A stretch of DNA of 64,000 nucleotides from NCBI GenBank assembly GCA_029881795.1, contig JAOULX010000013.1, positions 30,366-94,365 on the forward strand, in the 5' to 3' direction. Under the pieces are notes generated by a model. It was not told where the DNA came from. It did not search any database and saw nothing but the letters and a program-made list of their open reading frames with translations. The position numbers and the translations under genes were made by a program. Position 1 is the stretch's first letter. Every line of letters begins with the position of its first letter. This document shows positions 35,046 through 44,264 of the stretch, in pieces. The stretch is from Gammaproteobacteria bacterium (GTDB taxonomy: Bacteria > Pseudomonadota > Gammaproteobacteria > SZUA-229).

Positions 35046-37517
35046 TTGTTAAAAATAATAAAAACAATTTGGCGTCTCACAGGCGGTGTCTGGGGGCTTG
35101 CAGGTTTACTGTTGCTGGCGTGTGCTGTTTTTGCATTGCATCATCCTGTCATAGAAAAACTTGATGGCAATCTGTTTGCAATCGATGCCCAGTTTGTTGC
35201 GAAACCAGATGAAGTCAATGACGTTGTTGTGATTAAACTTCCCAGACCAGCGGCAACTGCTGCGGCTCAGGCCGATCACCGGCTACTGGTTGATGTCATA
35301 GATCAAATAAAGCACTTTTCTACGCTGGCTGTTGCCGTGGTGATTAATCTGCCGGAAGAAATATATTTCAATGCCGGTAACTCCTCAAGTTATGTTAAAG
35401 CGTTGCGTGAAAACATTAAAAACCTGTCGCGCGAACAAAGAAATGAGATTCTGGCGCTGGGTTATAGTCCCGAGCAACGACTGTTTGCAGACAGTCATTT
35501 GCTGCGGGCTTTGAACAATAAAAAAATATATATAGCGCAGCAACCATCGGTAGCTGAAATCACCCGCTTTAGTAACAATATCCGGTTGCAGTCAGAGCAG
35601 GCATCTGAGCCGCTGCTGCAATGGTTTGCTGCACTAAAAAAATATGTGTTGCCGCAGCAAGCAGTGTTCGATCATTCAGTACTTTCAAATCAGGCTTACA
35701 ATATTTTTCCGGTACAGACGGCGGTAACCGAAACCGCCAGCCGTTCGTTAGTCTGGAATATAAAACAGATGCAAGTACCGGATATCCTCACTGTTTTACA
35801 TGCCAAGATAAACGCTTCACAGGTACCGCTCTGGAAGCAAGGTCGCGGCCTAGATTCCGATGTGGACTTCAGGTCAACAGACTGGGCGGGCCGGGTATTA
35901 CCTCGGTATTCTTCATTTACCGGGATAGCATCTGAGCTACAGAATATATCGTATCTTGATGTGCTTAATAAAAAAGCCGTACAGCAGCTAAAAGACAAAG
36001 TGGTCATACTCGGTTATGAAAACGACATCGTGGTCGATGATATTGCGCTGAGTCTGACCAGTCTGGTTGCAGGCAGCGTCTATTACACACCGTTCTGGGC
36101 CGATATCCTGGTATTTGTTCTGTTGCTAATCATTTTTATATACAGTGTTTATATTTTGCCAAAAGTTCAGGTCGGTGTTGGTCTGTTGCTTAGCTTGTTT
36201 GTGATCTTCTCCTTGCTGGTTGCGCAAATGGGCATGTTGTTGATAAAGGCTATCTGGATGCCGGTGATAATGCTGATTATATTTTTACTCATCAGTCACG
36301 CTCTGAGCTTACTCAGGCGCAGGCTTAGCAGCCGAATTGAAGGCCTTGAAAAGCAGGTGTTTGAAGCCTTCTGGATGCTGGGTGTATATCAGTATGAGCA
36401 AGGTGAATATGACCAGAGCTTCGCGTCGCTACAGAAATGTCCGACTACAGATTCAATGCTCGAGCAAATGTACCGTATTGGCCAGGCTTATGAAAAAAGG
36501 CGTCAGTATGATAAAGCCTTAGATCTGTATCAGGAGCTGCATTCACGCCGTGCCGGATATAAAGCGGCCGATAAACGTATTAAGAGTCTGCAACAGCTGG
36601 AACAAAGTCAGCAAACCGGAATTGGTAATTTTAGCTCGGCAAGAACACTTATCGTCACCAATCATGGGTTGCAAAAACCAGTGCTGGGACGCTATGAGCT
36701 GGTGCGGGAACTGGGTCGTGGTGCGATGGGTGTGGTTTATTTGGGTAAAGATCCTAAAATTAATCGTCAGGTGGCCATCAAGACCATGGACTTAACGCAG
36801 TATGACGATATTGAACTTGGCATGGTGCGTGAACGTTTCTTTAAAGAGGCGGAAACAGCGGGCCGTCTCAACCATCCTAATGTTGTAACAATCTATGATG
36901 TGGGTGAGGAGCAGGATCTTGCCTTTATCGCGATGGATTACGTCATCGGTCAGGTAATGAGTGACTTTATCCGTAAAGGTCACTTGTTACCGATTGATAT
37001 GGTATTCAAGTTAATGCGTCAGGTTGCGATAGCGCTCGATTATGCCCACAAACAGGGTGTAGTTCACCGCGATATCAAGCCAAGTAATATCATGTATAAC
37101 ACCGAAGAGCAGGTGATTAAAGTTACGGATTTTGGTATTGCGCGGGCTGCCGGTTCCAGTGGTACGCATACCGGTTCAATTTTGGGAAGTCCGTTGTATA
37201 TGGCGCCTGAGCAGTTGTCGGGGATTAAAATAGATGGTCGTGCAGACTTGTTCAGTCTTGGTGTCAGTATGTATCAGTTATTAACCGGTCAGTTGCCATT
37301 TCAGGGCGATACTTTGGCAAGTCTTGCTTATCAGGTAACCAATGTGAAGCACAAGCCGATTCGTGAGCACCGTTCGGAATTACCGGCCCTGACCACGAGG
37401 CTGATAAATAAACTGTTACAAAAAGATCCGGATAAACGTTTCAGCTCGGGAAAAGAAGTAGCTGCAGCAATTATAAAAGTGCTGTCTTCAATGGAAGAAT
37501 CGTCTGCCAAACGCTGA
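35046..37517 (+). CDS. CHASE2-TPR-Ser/Thr protein kinase
   Basis: The 823-residue product is a membrane-bound eukaryote-type protein kinase. One helix (about 14-34) leads into a periplasmic CHASE2 sensor (about 35-345), followed by further helices (about 350-420), a helical TPR-like region (about 437-520) and a kinase domain (about 553-815). Catalytic features: G-R-G-A-M-G from Gly557, Lys579 in V-A-I-K, His674-Arg-Asp676 with Lys678, Asp695-Phe-Gly and an A-P-E-Q-L segment. The initiator is a TTG 53 bases after the hybrid kinase, so the start is less certain than the rest. Confidence 0.88.
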   Translation: MLKIIKTIWRLTGGVWGLAGLLLLACAVFALHHPVIEKLDGNLFAIDAQFVAKPDEVNDVVVIKLPRPAATAAAQADHRLLVDVIDQIKHFSTLAVAVVINLPEEIYFNAGNSSSYVKALRENIKNLSREQRNEILALGYSPEQRLFADSHLLRALNNKKIYIAQQPSVAEITRFSNNIRLQSEQASEPLLQWFAALKKYVLPQQAVFDHSVLSNQAYNIFPVQTAVTETASRSLVWNIKQMQVPDILTVLHAKINASQVPLWKQGRGLDSDVDFRSTDWAGRVLPRYSSFTGIASELQNISYLDVLNKKAVQQLKDKVVILGYENDIVVDDIALSLTSLVAGSVYYTPFWADILVFVLLLIIFIYSVYILPKVQVGVGLLLSLFVIFSLLVAQMGMLLIKAIWMPVIMLIIFLLISHALSLLRRRLSSRIEGLEKQVFEAFWMLGVYQYEQGEYDQSFASLQKCPTTDSMLEQMYRIGQAYEKRRQYDKALDLYQELHSRRAGYKAADKRIKSLQQLEQSQQTGIGNFSSARTLIVTNHGLQKPVLGRYELVRELGRGAMGVVYLGKDPKINRQVAIKTMDLTQYDDIELGMVRERFFKEAETAGRLNHPNVVTIYDVGEEQDLAFIAMDYVIGQVMSDFIRKGHLLPIDMVFKLMRQVAIALDYAHKQGVVHRDIKPSNIMYNTEEQVIKVTDFGIARAAGSSGTHTGSILGSPLYMAPEQLSGIKIDGRADLFSLGVSMYQLLTGQLPFQGDTLASLAYQVTNVKHKPIREHRSELPALTTRLINKLLQKDPDKRFSSGKEVAAAIIKVLSSMEESSAKR

Positions 37518-37613
37518 GTATCTGATACTATACTGATTGCATTGGCTTGCGTGCTGTACTGGTTAATACCGCATACTGTTTAATAAAGCCATAAAGTTTA
37601 TTCTTTTACCGTA

Positions 37614-38081
37614 TCAGGAAATGGCCTGTAATACTTCTTCGGCATGGCCTTTTACTTTTACCTTTCTCCATTCCTGGCGTAGCACTCCCTTCTCATCAAT
37701 TAAGAAGCTGCTTCGCTCAATCCCCATATACTCTTTGCCATAGAGCTTCTTGAGTTTAATAACATTAAATAGCTGGCATAGCTGTTCAGTTTCATCAGAC
37801 AACAAATCAAAAGGGAATTCATGTTTGGCTTTAAAATTCTCATGCTTTCTTATACTGTCACGAGACACACCAAGGATGGCAGTATTCTTTTTTAAAAACT
37901 TCTTATAAAGATCACGAAAATTTTGTCCCTCCGTGGTGCAGCCGGGAGTACTGTCTTTTGGGTAAAAATAAAGCAGTAGATTTTTTCCTGCAAAATCACT
38001 GAGTTTAATGATTTTGTCGCCGGTAGCGCTGGCTTTAAAGGCGGGTACTTTTTTATTTAATTGCGCAATTTTTTGGCTCAT
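37614..38081 (-). CDS. bcp: Peroxiredoxin of the Bcp/PrxQ family
   Basis: This thiol peroxidase reduces peroxides. The peroxidatic Cys48 lies in D-S-T-P-G-C-T-T-E-G-Q-N-F. The usual resolving cysteine five residues later in Bcp is absent here (N at that place), so this may be a one-Cys type or use another cysteine (C-Q-L-F near residue 98). The length of 155 is normal. It follows gcvR, which is also its neighbour in E. coli. Confidence 0.93.
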   Translation of the reverse strand: MSQKIAQLNKKVPAFKASATGDKIIKLSDFAGKNLLLYFYPKDSTPGCTTEGQNFRDLYKKFLKKNTAILGVSRDSIRKHENFKAKHEFPFDLLSDETEQLCQLFNVIKLKKLYGKEYMGIERSSFLIDEKGVLRQEWRKVKVKGHAEEVLQAIS

Positions 38082-38129
38082 TGTCTTTCCGGAATATAAA
38101 AATTAAACTAATCTTGGGTTATTTGTTGA

Positions 38130-38663
38130 TTAGCTGGCAGAAACTGGTTCAAAGCTGGCATCAAGATTAAGGTCATCGCAGTGCTGGATGAATGCATCGC
38201 GCAGCTGACTCAGTGATGTGCCTTCTGGTATGTATAATTTAAGATCAACAGTAAACATTTTTGAACCGGTGTGCGGAGCAGCGTAGCTGCTGGTGCTAAG
38301 CTCTTCGATATTGATGTTGCGCGCAGAGAAAAAACGGGCCAGGTGATGAACGATTCCCTGATGGTCAAGTGCATGGATTTTTACTTTGTAACTAAGGCCT
38401 GAATGGCGGGCTTTTCGTTCAGTGTATTTGCTGTTAAAAACCAGGTCGGAAAATTCCTGTTCAAGTTCAGGGATGCTGTCGATCAGTGACTGCAATATTT
38501 CTTCATTGCCTGAAAGCAGCAGCATTATGGCAAACTCGCCGCCAAGTATACTCATTCTGCTGTCTTCGATATTGAGATTAAGGTTTAAAATATGTTTGCT
38601 TATGCGATCAACTAATCCGGGTTGGTCGGTGCCCAGGGCTGAAAGTACGAGTTCTTTATTCAT
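38130..38663 (-). CDS. gcvR: Glycine cleavage system regulator GcvR (two ACT domains)
   Basis: GcvR modulates the activator GcvA in response to glycine in enterics. The 177-residue product has two ACT domains (about 4-85 and 92-170) starting with the typical V-L-S-A-L-G-T-D-Q-P-G-L-V-D-R-I and K-V-H/I-H-A-L-D-H-Q-G-I-V-H-H-L. It begins 8 bases after the response regulator gene and is followed by bcp, the order seen in E. coli. No gcvA or gcv operon lies in the window. Confidence 0.88.
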   Translation of the reverse strand: MNKELVLSALGTDQPGLVDRISKHILNLNLNIEDSRMSILGGEFAIMLLLSGNEEILQSLIDSIPELEQEFSDLVFNSKYTERKARHSGLSYKVKIHALDHQGIVHHLARFFSARNINIEELSTSSYAAPHTGSKMFTVDLKLYIPEGTSLSQLRDAFIQHCDDLNLDASFEPVSAS

Positions 38664-38671
38664 TAAATATC

Positions 38672-39301
38672 CTAGCTGTTTTCTGCTTGTTTAAGTGTTC
38701 TGTCTGCGGTGAGAGCAATTCTTACCAGTTCTGAAAGCGACTTGGCTTTCATTTTAGACATTAAATTGCCACGATGAACTTCGACAGTTTTAATGCTGAC
38801 GCCGAGCTCTTTGGCAATACTTTTATTTGAGTGACCACTGACAACAAGTGCCATGACTTCATTTTCTCTGGGCGTCAGAGAATCAATACGCTGATTGATG
38901 TCATCATTGATTGTCTGTTGTTTTTTAAAGCAGGCATCCTGTTCAATCGCGCATTGTATTCTTTCGAGCAACAACTGATCACTATAAGGCTTTTCGATAA
39001 AATCAAAAGCCCCCGCTTTCATTGCTTGAATTGCCATCGGTACATCAGCATGACCGGTGACAATAATAACAGGCACTTTGGAATTAAGGTTTTTGAGGCG
39101 TTGCTGAAGATCAAGGCCGCTAATGCCGGGCATGCGCACATCCAGTACCAGACAGGATATGTCGGCTTCACTAAAATCATCAAGCAGCTCCTGGCCATTG
39201 GAAAATGTTTTTACTTTAAGACCCACTGATTCAATCAGCCACCTCAGTGAGTCGCGTACTGCCTGATCATCATCTACTACATAAACATTATGACTAGTCA
39301 T
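38672..39301 (-). CDS. FixJ/TtrR-like response regulator
   Basis: The 209-residue protein has a receiver domain with Asp54 in L-V-L-D-V-R-M-P-G, the acidic pocket D-D-D near residue 10, a Lys in E-K-P-Y near 104, and a LuxR-type helix-turn-helix (about 137-195; L-T-P-R-E-N-E-V-M-A-L-V-V-S-G). I use the ATG at 39301, which overlaps the kinase stop by 8 bases (ATGACTAG); the frame extends 23 codons further but the extra part is within the kinase gene. It forms a two-component pair with the kinase at 39294-41747. Confidence 0.92.
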   Translation of the reverse strand: MTSHNVYVVDDDQAVRDSLRWLIESVGLKVKTFSNGQELLDDFSEADISCLVLDVRMPGISGLDLQQRLKNLNSKVPVIIVTGHADVPMAIQAMKAGAFDFIEKPYSDQLLLERIQCAIEQDACFKKQQTINDDINQRIDSLTPRENEVMALVVSGHSNKSIAKELGVSIKTVEVHRGNLMSKMKAKSLSELVRIALTADRTLKQAENS

Positions 39302-41747
39302 AATTCTCCTCGCTGCCAAGTGGTAAAGTAAAACTGAAGATACTGCCGCCCAGTTCCCGCTGTTCTGCATTTAAGCTGCCCCTATGGGCTTCAATAATGG
39401 ACCGGCTGATAGACAGTCCCATACCCATGCCTTCATTTTTTGTACTGAAGAAAGGTTCAAATACATCGCTTCTCATATCGTTTGGTAAGCCGCTGCCGCG
39501 ATCAAATACTTTAAGTTCGATACCTTTCTTATCATACCTGCTCTGGATAAGGATTTCCCGTTTTGATAATGGCGTATTTGTCATCGCGTCAATTGCGTTA
39601 TTGATCAGGTTGATTAATACCTGTTCTATCTGGATTCTGTCAATATAGATTTGCGGGATATCTTTTGTTAGTTCACGCTTGATGTTGACATGGTTTTGCC
39701 TGATCTTCGGTTGCAGCAGGCTAATGACTACTTCAACGATATTATTAAGGTTATTGGCTTCGCGCCGGTGTTCTTCCTTATTTACCAGTTCGCGCATACG
39801 GCGGATAATTTCTGCCGCTCTCTCTGCTTCTGAGCATGAATGCTCCATTGCATCGACGATGGCTGGCAAGTCTTTAACTGGTTGTGCAGAAAGCCGGCGA
39901 ACACAGCCCCGGGTATAGTTAACAATCGCGGTCAGTGGCTGGTTAAGTTCATGTGCAAGACCCGATGCCATTTCTCCCATGGTTCCTAGTCGCGCAACAT
40001 GAGCCAGATCAGCCTGATGCTTCTGGGCGTTGTCCTGTGCTAGCTGGCGCTGCATCTCGCCTCCTATCCACTGCGAGATCAGTTGTATCATATCTATGTC
40101 GATTAAAGCTCGTGGGCTGCTTAAGGTTTTAACAGAACCGTACTCAAGATAGCCAAACAGTGAATCCTCAACCACCACAGGAATCCCGATATATGAATTT
40201 ATCTTCAGCGTCTGATGCTGAAACCGCTGCTTGAATTCATCATCAGCTGAGGCGTTTGATATGATCAGCGCATCTGAGTCTTTGTCCAGCTTGTCAGCGA
40301 ACAGTTTGTCTCGTTCAATCCATTGGCCGCGCTTAAAAATCTGTACGCTACCGACAAAACGAAGTACTTGTGCTCCGGCATTTTTTATCTGGTAGAGTGC
40401 GCCATAATCCGTGTCGAAACAATGACAGCCGGTTCGTAATAAGGCATCGACTTTTGCTTCAAAGCTCATCTGACCGGATGATGTGATTTCGTGCATGGTC
40501 TGCAGGGTATGACTGCTTTTCTTTAGTGAAGCTTCCGCTATTTTTCTGGCGACAATATCCTGCTGTAGTTCCTGATTGAGTTCTGCCAGTTCATGTGTTC
40601 TTTTAATGACGTTTTGTTCCAGTGTGTCGCGATGTTTTGCCAGCTCAGCCTGCGCTTTTCTGCGCGAATCTATTTCTTTGCGTAAATTGGTCTGAGTCAG
40701 ATTAAGGTTGTGGTTGGTTCGGCTGATATAGACAATGATCAGGCCGAGTCCGATCAGAATGAACAACACCAGAAAAATATAGTGACTGTACTGTTCAATA
40801 ACTTTTTCAAAAGTAACTTTATGAATCTGTGTATAAGGACCGACTTTAAGCTTTTTAAAAGCTTCATGCACTGGCGTGTAGTCAAGCGGTATGGTCCATC
40901 CTTCTGAGCGTGAGACGATAGCTGCCTGACTGTCTGGCTGCATGGTGAGTAATGCTATCGCAACTTTTTGTGCAAGTTTGTCGCTGGTTTGTTTAAGCTT
41001 TGCAAACGGCCATTCTGGATAAAGCCGTGTGCTGTGGAGTAAGGGAAAGTTATCATTGTACTGGCGATTAAGGACTTTAAAGTCTTTAATGGATATCGCG
41101 CCTTCATGATCCATACGTTCAAGCGTGTCACTTCTGACAGTGCCGGCATCTACTTTGCCGCTTTCAACCGCATAAACAATATTGTCCTGTGGGAAGCCGG
41201 AAAACTGCAGTGAGGATAAATCTTCAAACGGATCGATCTTGACTTGCATTAATTCAAGCCAGGCCATCTGAAAGCCACCAAATGCTTTCGGATTGACGGC
41301 CATAAAAGAACGGCCACGCAGGTCTTCGAGTTTATTGATATCGTGTTTGTCATAGCGGGTAAAAATTACGGCACTAAAGGATGTGAGTGCACGATCACGC
41401 TGTTTGACTTTTAATGTGGCAATACGTGTTGCACCAAAGTTGGCTTCGATATCAACATAATTGCCGGGATTGGTCAGTATGAAGTCGACTAAATTCTTCT
41501 CGACAGCCAGCTTCATACTCTTAAGTGATTTAGGTTTAATAATGAAATCATAACCGTAGATCGCATCGGATAAATAATCGGCCGTTAAATGCCAGCGTTT
41601 TAATGCTTCGTCATCACCGCGATGTGCCAGAACGGCAATTTTTATCAGGGTGTCTTTGGCTGCGGCTGGTGGTTGAAAAAATACCACCGATAGAATGAAT
41701 GCAAATAAGCTATGAATTATATAATGCTTAACTGATATTCTGGTCAT
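39294..41747 (-). CDS. TtrS-like sensor histidine kinase with PhnD-type periplasmic domain
   Basis: The 817-residue product has a signal/anchor helix (about 10-28), a PhnD-type solute-binding domain (about 30-310), a second membrane helix (about 325-345), a coiled coil, a GAF domain (about 415-560), a HisKA domain with His599 in G-L-A-H-E-L-N-Q-P-L-T-A-I, and an ATPase domain (about 695-810). This order matches tetrathionate sensors TtrS and related FixL/DctB-type kinases. No ttrABC operon is nearby, so the real signal may be another oxyanion or phosphonate-like ligand. Confidence 0.88.
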   Translation of the reverse strand: MTRISVKHYIIHSLFAFILSVVFFQPPAAAKDTLIKIAVLAHRGDDEALKRWHLTADYLSDAIYGYDFIIKPKSLKSMKLAVEKNLVDFILTNPGNYVDIEANFGATRIATLKVKQRDRALTSFSAVIFTRYDKHDINKLEDLRGRSFMAVNPKAFGGFQMAWLELMQVKIDPFEDLSSLQFSGFPQDNIVYAVESGKVDAGTVRSDTLERMDHEGAISIKDFKVLNRQYNDNFPLLHSTRLYPEWPFAKLKQTSDKLAQKVAIALLTMQPDSQAAIVSRSEGWTIPLDYTPVHEAFKKLKVGPYTQIHKVTFEKVIEQYSHYIFLVLFILIGLGLIIVYISRTNHNLNLTQTNLRKEIDSRRKAQAELAKHRDTLEQNVIKRTHELAELNQELQQDIVARKIAEASLKKSSHTLQTMHEITSSGQMSFEAKVDALLRTGCHCFDTDYGALYQIKNAGAQVLRFVGSVQIFKRGQWIERDKLFADKLDKDSDALIISNASADDEFKQRFQHQTLKINSYIGIPVVVEDSLFGYLEYGSVKTLSSPRALIDIDMIQLISQWIGGEMQRQLAQDNAQKHQADLAHVARLGTMGEMASGLAHELNQPLTAIVNYTRGCVRRLSAQPVKDLPAIVDAMEHSCSEAERAAEIIRRMRELVNKEEHRREANNLNNIVEVVISLLQPKIRQNHVNIKRELTKDIPQIYIDRIQIEQVLINLINNAIDAMTNTPLSKREILIQSRYDKKGIELKVFDRGSGLPNDMRSDVFEPFFSTKNEGMGMGLSISRSIIEAHRGSLNAEQRELGGSIFSFTLPLGSEENYD

Positions 41748-41819
41748 GCCGTGTTTCCGGTTAGATCTGCAGACGGGATGATCGGGCGAATATCACACAT
41801 TGAGGTGGTTTCGTTATTA

Positions 41820-42548
41820 TTATGGGTAGGAATAATAACGTATTTTTTCAATAGGTGTACATTGAATCAGACTGGCCTGGTAGGGAGCACTGATCTCAAG
41901 GTCCTGGTGATACCAGTCTGGCTTGTTGTTAGCGGCCGCTAGTAGCTCTGTTACCGGGTTAGTGCAGACATTGAATGTGTTTAACGGGGTCGATAGTCCG
42001 CTACCCAGTGCCTTGATAAAGGCCTCTTTTCGCGTCCACAGTTGAAAGAAACGCGTTCGTTGATTTTCCTGTTGTTGCTGGAACAGGTCTTCAATTTCTT
42101 CAGCGCTAAAAAAACGCCGTGCCAGCTTAGCCCAGTCATTTTTCCTTTCCATGTATTCCAGATCAACACCAATTTCGGCATGCGCGGATATTGCAATGAC
42201 AGCGAGGTTGTGGCTATGGCTCAGATTAAAACGAATCGGGCTGTTGTGGTTTAAATACGGTTTACCGTAATCATTTTTACGATAGACAATTTCGCTGGCG
42301 GCAAGTTGGGTGTATCGCGATAGTATCTGCCGACAGGCGACATGTGACAGCAGGTAACGTGATTTATGTTTGTGATGCAGCTGCTGGTAACGCGCTGTTT
42401 CCTCGTTATCAAGCAGTGCTAACAGGTCGTCTGGGTCGTTAGCGGGGGGGGTGAGAGCTATTTGCCAGATATCGGCATGCTGTCGTTGCGGAGGGGGTAT
42501 TATATGATTTTGCAAGGCTGAATGCCGCCACTGGATACGGCCGGGCAA
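41820..42548 (-). CDS. 4'-phosphopantetheinyl transferase (Sfp type)
   Basis: The enzyme transfers the phosphopantetheine arm of CoA to carrier proteins. The motifs are clear: G-V-D-L-E-Y-M near residue 126, F-F-S-A-E-E-I-E-D-L, and W-T-R-K-E-A-F-I-K-A-L-G near 168, carrying the Mg-binding acidic residues. The length of 242 is normal for the Sfp group. No NRPS, PKS or fatty-acid gene is beside it. The annotated start is a TTG inside a GC-rich hairpin; another TTG lies 11 codons downstream, so the start is uncertain. Confidence 0.88.
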   Translation of the reverse strand: MPGRIQWRHSALQNHIIPPPQRQHADIWQIALTPPANDPDDLLALLDNEETARYQQLHHKHKSRYLLSHVACRQILSRYTQLAASEIVYRKNDYGKPYLNHNSPIRFNLSHSHNLAVIAISAHAEIGVDLEYMERKNDWAKLARRFFSAEEIEDLFQQQQENQRTRFFQLWTRKEAFIKALGSGLSTPLNTFNVCTNPVTELLAAANNKPDWYHQDLEISAPYQASLIQCTPIEKIRYYSYP

Positions 42549-42561
42549 ACAGTGTGCCCGG
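42541..42561 (-). repeat. GC-rich hairpin between DUF302 and the phosphopantetheinyl transferase gene
   Basis: CCGGGCA and TGCCCGG form a 7-bp stem with a 7-base loop. It lies 12 bases after the DUF302 stop and includes the TTG start of the transferase, so it could be a weak terminator or affect translation. There is no T run. Confidence 0.45.
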
Positions 42562-42573
42562 CTAGCATCTGTT

Positions 42574-42963
42574 TTATGCGTTTAACGCATCACGGACTCG
42601 TTCCAGTTTTTCTTTAACCATCGTAGCCAGCTCAATCACCTCGGGTCGATCAACCAGGGTCAGCACAGCGTTTGGGTCCATAAAACCAACAAAGGTATTG
42701 CCATCACCATCATCGCGCACCAGCACATTGCAGGGTAATAACAGGCCAATATCGGGCTCCGCTTCAATGGCCTGACGAGCCAAGTGTGGATTACAGGCAC
42801 CTAATATACGATAAGGCTTCATATCGACGTCGATTTTGGCTTTCATCACTGCCTGCACATTGATTTCAGTCAGAATGCCAAAGCCTTCGTCCTTTAATGC
42901 CAGAGTGACTTTTTCCACGGCTTCGTCAGTCGTGGCTTTTATAGTGGTTCCGAAACCGTACAT
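42574..42963 (-). CDS. DUF302-family protein
   Basis: The 129-residue product is a DUF302 protein: F-G-T-T-I-K-A-T-T-D-E-A at the start, V-D-M-K-P-Y-R-I-L-G-A-C-N-P-H in the middle and L-L-P-C-N-V-L-V-R near residue 85, a pattern with two conserved cysteines. Members are often linked with thiol or metal stress, but the function is not proved. I choose the ATG at 42963 because an AGGAGA ribosome site lies just upstream; the longer frame has none. It is divergent from dapA. Confidence 0.85.
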   Translation of the reverse strand: MYGFGTTIKATTDEAVEKVTLALKDEGFGILTEINVQAVMKAKIDVDMKPYRILGACNPHLARQAIEAEPDIGLLLPCNVLVRDDGDGNTFVGFMDPNAVLTLVDRPEVIELATMVKEKLERVRDALNA

Positions 42964-43100
42964 AATCTCTCCTGAAGAAAGTGTCTGAATAAAGCCGTAT
43001 TTTAGCATGCTCTGCCATCAAGAGCGTTATTTATTGCGGCTTTACTTGCTAGTTACAGAGGCTGTGAGTAAAATTATCGGTCTGATTTTTAGGGGGTTAT

Positions 43101-43976
43101 ATGTTTCAGGGTAGCATGGTGGCACTGGTCACACCGATGCATGAGAATGGTGATGTCGATAATGCATCGCTGGAAAAATTAATAGATTTCCACATCGAAA
43201 ACGGCACCAGCGCAATAGTGTCGATGGGTACCACAGGTGAGTCTGCAACGCTTGATACAAAACAGCATTGTGCGGTCATTCGTCAAACCGTTGAATACGT
43301 TAATAAACGGCTTCCTGTTATTGCCGGTACCGGAGCTAATTCCACATCTGAGGCGATTGAGTTGACTCGATGTGCGCAGGATGCCGGTGCTGATGCCTGT
43401 TTACTGGTAACGCCCTATTATAATAAGCCGACACAACACGGCTTGATTCGCCATCATCAGGTGATTGCCGATAGCGTGGCGATTCCCCAGATATTATATA
43501 ACGTACCGGGGCGTACAGCGGTCGATATGTTGCCACAGACAATTGCAGCACTGGCTGATGTGCCTAATATTATCGGGGTAAAAGAAGCCACTGGCGATCT
43601 GTCTCGGCTGGCGACTATCTTGTCTTTGTGTGGCGATAAAATGGATGTTTACTCCGGTGATGATGCAACCGGCACCGATTTTCTGCTGCAAGGCGGTAAA
43701 GGGGTGATTTCAGTCACCACCAATGTTGCGCCTCGAGCGATGGCCGATATGTGTGCGGCTGCATTAGCCGGCGATGCGGCAACAGCCCATGACATTAACA
43801 ATACACTGTCACTCTTGCATGAGCGGTTATTTTTAGAATCAAACCCGATACCTGTGAAGTGGGCATTGGCAGAAATGGGCATGATAGGACAGGGTATTCG
43901 TTTACCGCTGACTGTGCTCTCCGAACAATACCATGAGCCAGTGCGTGAGGCATTACGCCAGGCCGGTCTGCTGTAA
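43101..43976 (+). CDS. dapA: 4-hydroxy-tetrahydrodipicolinate synthase
   Basis: DapA condenses pyruvate and aspartate semialdehyde in lysine and peptidoglycan precursor synthesis. The motifs G-T-T-G-E-S-A-T-L near residue 44, Y-N-V-P-G-R-T near 133 and the Schiff-base lysine in G-V-K-E-A-T-G-D-L near 161 are present. The length of 291 is normal. An AGGGGGTT ribosome site precedes the ATG. The following lipoprotein gene, 30 bases away, holds the position of bamC in related genomes. Confidence 0.96.
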   Translation: MFQGSMVALVTPMHENGDVDNASLEKLIDFHIENGTSAIVSMGTTGESATLDTKQHCAVIRQTVEYVNKRLPVIAGTGANSTSEAIELTRCAQDAGADACLLVTPYYNKPTQHGLIRHHQVIADSVAIPQILYNVPGRTAVDMLPQTIAALADVPNIIGVKEATGDLSRLATILSLCGDKMDVYSGDDATGTDFLLQGGKGVISVTTNVAPRAMADMCAAALAGDAATAHDINNTLSLLHERLFLESNPIPVKWALAEMGMIGQGIRLPLTVLSEQYHEPVREALRQAGLL

Positions 43977-44006
43977 AGCAGGTCATCGAGAAGCGGAATT
44001 TTAGTT

Positions 44007-44264
44007 ATGAATAAAAGTATGTTTGTATTACTGCTGGCAGCCTTGATGCTTACTGCATGTGGTGGCTCAGATAAGGTAAAAGAAGAAGAGTATCAGTTTG
44101 CTGATGGCCTAAGGTTATTAGACGTGCCGCCAAACCTGACCAGTCCGGATAAAAATCTGGTGATGGAAATCCCGCAGCCGTCGTTAATTGCTTGTGAGAA
44201 ACTGATGGATGCTGATCGAAAATTTAAAGCAGAAGCCGCCCAAAAAGCACTGACTGAGAAGTAA
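44007..44264 (+). CDS. Short BamC-like lipoprotein
   Basis: The 85-residue product has a lipoprotein signal peptide with lipobox L-T-A-C (Cys18). It carries the L-D-V-P-P-N-L-T-S-P-D motif of the N-terminus of BamC (NlpB), the lipoprotein of the outer-membrane protein assembly complex, and it follows dapA as bamC does. BamC is normally over 300 residues, so this copy has only the N-terminal part. It may be a shortened functional form or a truncated remnant. In the same frame, 45 more codons follow the TAA. Confidence 0.65.
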   Translation: MNKSMFVLLLAALMLTACGGSDKVKEEEYQFADGLRLLDVPPNLTSPDKNLVMEIPQPSLIACEKLMDADRKFKAEAAQKALTEK

